From CAVVNN01 sp963838035 (GTDB taxonomy: Bacteria > Actinomycetota > Thermoleophilia > Solirubrobacterales > 70-9): DNA of 64,000 bases. Below the pieces are notes generated by a model. That model was given only the letters and a program-made list of their open reading frames with translations, was not told where the DNA came from and did not search any database. Of the stretch, positions 62,175 to 64,000 are shown piece by piece. Location of the stretch: contig CAWIPM010000002.1 in assembly GCA_963838035.1 (NCBI GenBank), positions 62,001 through 126,000 of the forward strand, given 5' to 3'. Position 1 is the first letter of the stretch. Each line of letters opens with the position of its first letter. A program made the translations under genes and the position numbers.

Positions 62175-62748
62175 TGCTCCCCCAACTGCCGATTCGGACG
62201 AGAGAGCCTCTGCACCGATCGTGGCACCGTTTGGGAAAGACCGCGACCTCGATCCGTGGAAGGCGCGAAGCGTCGGCGGCAGCGGGATTCTCTTCTCGTG
62301 GGGCGGTGGCCATCTCAATTCAGTTGTCCATCTCGATGTCGGATTGCTCCGGTTGCGGTGCCGGTGTGCCGCACTTCTTCACTGCTCGGGCTTCTCGGAG
62401 CGCGATTTCGTCTCTACTCCCAGGACGATTGGCGCTCCTGTTTGGTCCCGGTGTGGCGTGCACGCAGCCGCTATCTCGCTGCCTCGGCCGTCCTGACCGG
62501 GAGCTCCGGGGTCGGTCGCGCGGTGAGTGCGGCTCGCGGGGTTCCGCTGCCATCAACTTCAGCTCACCACCTACAGCACCAACAGCCCAAAGCTCCAGGC
62601 AGCCATCGAGCAGAAACCAGATTGAGCCCCCAAGGACTCCACGAGCAGCCTCAGTCGAAGCAGCCGAGCGTATCCCAGCCCTAGCCCCAACAGCCAACAG
62701 CAACCACCCTCACGCCACATCACTTTGTTAAGAGATCGGCACAAAACG
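62175..62748. other. Non-coding stretch of the mobile element
   Basis: About 570 bases between the divergent xis-like and relaxase genes. No gene is supported. It should contain the promoters and possibly the transfer origin, but no oriT was recognised. Confidence 0.45.
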
Positions 62749-62770
62749 CCCTCCCCAGCGACAGGGAGGG
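62749..62770 (+). promoter_or_regulatory. Stem-loop covering the relaxase ribosome-binding site
   Basis: CCCTCCC and GGGAGGG form a perfect 7-bp stem around CAGCGACA. The right arm is the ribosome-binding sequence of the ATG at 62774, so in RNA the site would be hidden. It could instead be part of a transfer origin. Confidence 0.45.
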
Positions 62771-62773
62771 TAG

Positions 62774-64000
62774 ATGCTCTCGATCGGAAAGCTGGGGCGC
62801 GGCCAGGAGCGCTACTACCTCGACAAGGTCGCCGAAGGCACCGAGGACTACTACTCCGGCAAGGGCGAGGCCCCCGGGGAATGGATCGGCGACGCCTCCG
62901 AGGGACCTCGGACTCGATCGCGAGGTCGGTGCCGACCAGCTCGTCGCGATGCTGACCGGCCGCAACCCGATCAACGGTGAGCCCTTGCTCTCGATGCGGG
63001 GCGTCCGCGGCGATGGCCCGGTCCCCGGCTTCGACCTCACCTTCTCGGCTCCCAAGTCGGTCTCCCTGCTCTGGGGCCTCGGCGGCCCGGTCGCCGCCGT
63101 CGAAGTCCGAGCCGCCCACCGCGAAGCCGTCCAGGCCGCCCTGGGCTACCTACAGCGCGAGGCATGCTGGACGAGGCGAGGAGCCGGGGGCGCCGAGTTC
63201 CTCAAGGGCAACGGCTACCTCGCCGCCGCCTACCGCCACCGCTCCTCCCGCAACGGCGACCCCCAGCTCCACACCCACGTCCTGATCGCCAACGCGACCA
63301 AGGGCCCCGACGGCCGCTGGACCCGTCTCTATCACCCGGCGATCTACGACCACGCGACCACCGCCTCCTACATCTATGAGGCCCACCTGCGCCACGAGCT
63401 GACCCGCCGCCTCGGCGTGCGCTGGCAAGAGGTCCGCAAGGGCATCGCCGAGATCGAGGGCATCGCCGACTCCCACCTGCGCGCCTTCTCCACCCGTCGC
63501 GCCGAAATCCTCGAGGCCACTGGCCCAGATGCCTCGGCTCGCTCGTTGCAAGTGGCGACCCTTGCCACCCGCAAGCCGAAGGAGCCCGATCTCGGACGCG
63601 AGGAGCTGCTCTCGCGCTGGCGCTCCCGCGCTGATGAGATCGGCCTCGATCGCGAGAGGATCGAGCGCAGCTTCGACCCAGATGCGCGCTTGGGCCTCGG
63701 CGCCGCCGAGGCCCGCACGGTCTCCACCTGGCAGGTAGACCGTGCGGTCTCGGCGGCTGCGTCCCATTTCGATAGGAGGGATGCGATCCAGGCGGTGGCG
63801 GGGCTGCTACCCGAAGGAGCGCCGGGAGCCGAAATCGAGCGCCTGGCCGACGCTTACCTTGCTTCGGATTCGGTGATCCAGATCGCCGAGACCGCGAAGG
63901 GTCCCCGCTTCGCGACCCGCCGCATCTGGGAGCTGGAGCGCGAGGCTCTGGCCGCGGTCGAGCGGATGGGAGAGCAAGGGCCGGCGCCGGCGGGAGAGCT
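62774..64000 (+). CDS. TrwC/MobF-type relaxase, 5' part (frameshift near 62900, runs off window)
   Basis: ATG at 62774 starts MLSIGKLGRGQERYYLDKVA, the standard MobF N-terminus with the paired nucleophile-type Tyr residues, then DYYSGKGEAPGEWIGDAS. Near 62900 the frame shifts. The other frame reads LVAMLTGRNPINGEPLL, GFDLTFSAPKSVSLLWGLGG, YRHRSSRNGDPQLHTHVLIA (the HxH metal site) and LYHPAIYDHATTASYIYEAH. A long helical region follows up to the window edge (ADSHLRAFSTRRAEILEATG). The C-terminal helicase domain is outside the window. It nicks DNA at oriT and pilots transfer, so the element is or was conjugative or mobilisable. Confidence 0.85.

Noticed and set aside
1..64000. CRISPR arrays, rRNA genes and complete tRNA genes
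   Set aside because: No regularly spaced repeats, no rRNA-like conserved stretches and no cloverleaf with paired arms were found.

Overview
The window is GC-rich DNA with the gene content of an actinobacterium. Secreted collagen-like, YWTD-propeller and CARDB proteins, DUF2332, MMPL, PdxST, RuvCAB and a fused SecDF fit the Thermoleophilia/Solirubrobacterales best. That placement is inferred from protein families; no rRNA or complete tRNA is present to confirm it.

Left part (1-28.9 kb): an accessory-looking mosaic. It opens with an IS66 transposase remnant, a cellulose-synthase-like glycosyltransferase and a broken GGDEF-EAL protein. A broken methyltransferase/FAD-oxidoreductase pair follows, then many secreted proteins, an ion channel, lipid phosphatases and kinases, a zinc-type CDF transporter, DegV, a trypsin-like protease and a P450. 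About half of these genes carry one or more frameshifts. The region also holds a 446-bp direct repeat (two copies 6.4 kb apart, each with a small winged-helix gene) and three copies of a shorter (63-89 bp) repeat, two of which bracket one secreted-protein gene.

Middle (28.9-44 kb): mostly intact genes. They include an alpha/beta hydrolase, a zincin and a PIG-L deacetylase in a row; an FAD-dependent quinone reductase-like enzyme divergent from a second glycosyltransferase, which converges on a GGDEF protein; SnoaL-DUF2332; an MMPL exporter; an AbiEi/DUF559 protein whose start codon lies in a 21-bp inverted repeat; and a tight four-gene cluster of unknown membrane and zinc-ribbon proteins.

Core block (44-60.7 kb): an RpiR-type regulator, then pdxS-pdxT-M29 aminopeptidase (vitamin B6 synthesis), yebC, ruvC-ruvA-ruvB (Holliday-junction processing), a zinc-ribbon/PAS protein, secDF (protein export), recJ and rel ((p)ppGpp metabolism). 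Nearly all run rightward, with overlapping starts and stops in several pairs. A diacylglycerol-kinase-like gene closes the block.

Right end (60.7-64 kb): part of an integrative mobilisable element. It has a multiply frameshifted tyrosine integrase, an intact excisionase-like gene and the 5' part of a TrwC/MobF relaxase that runs off the window. Frame disruptions are concentrated in the left part and this element, while the core block has only two suspected ones, both at gene starts beside homopolymers. Real decay and sequencing error cannot be separated from the sequence alone.
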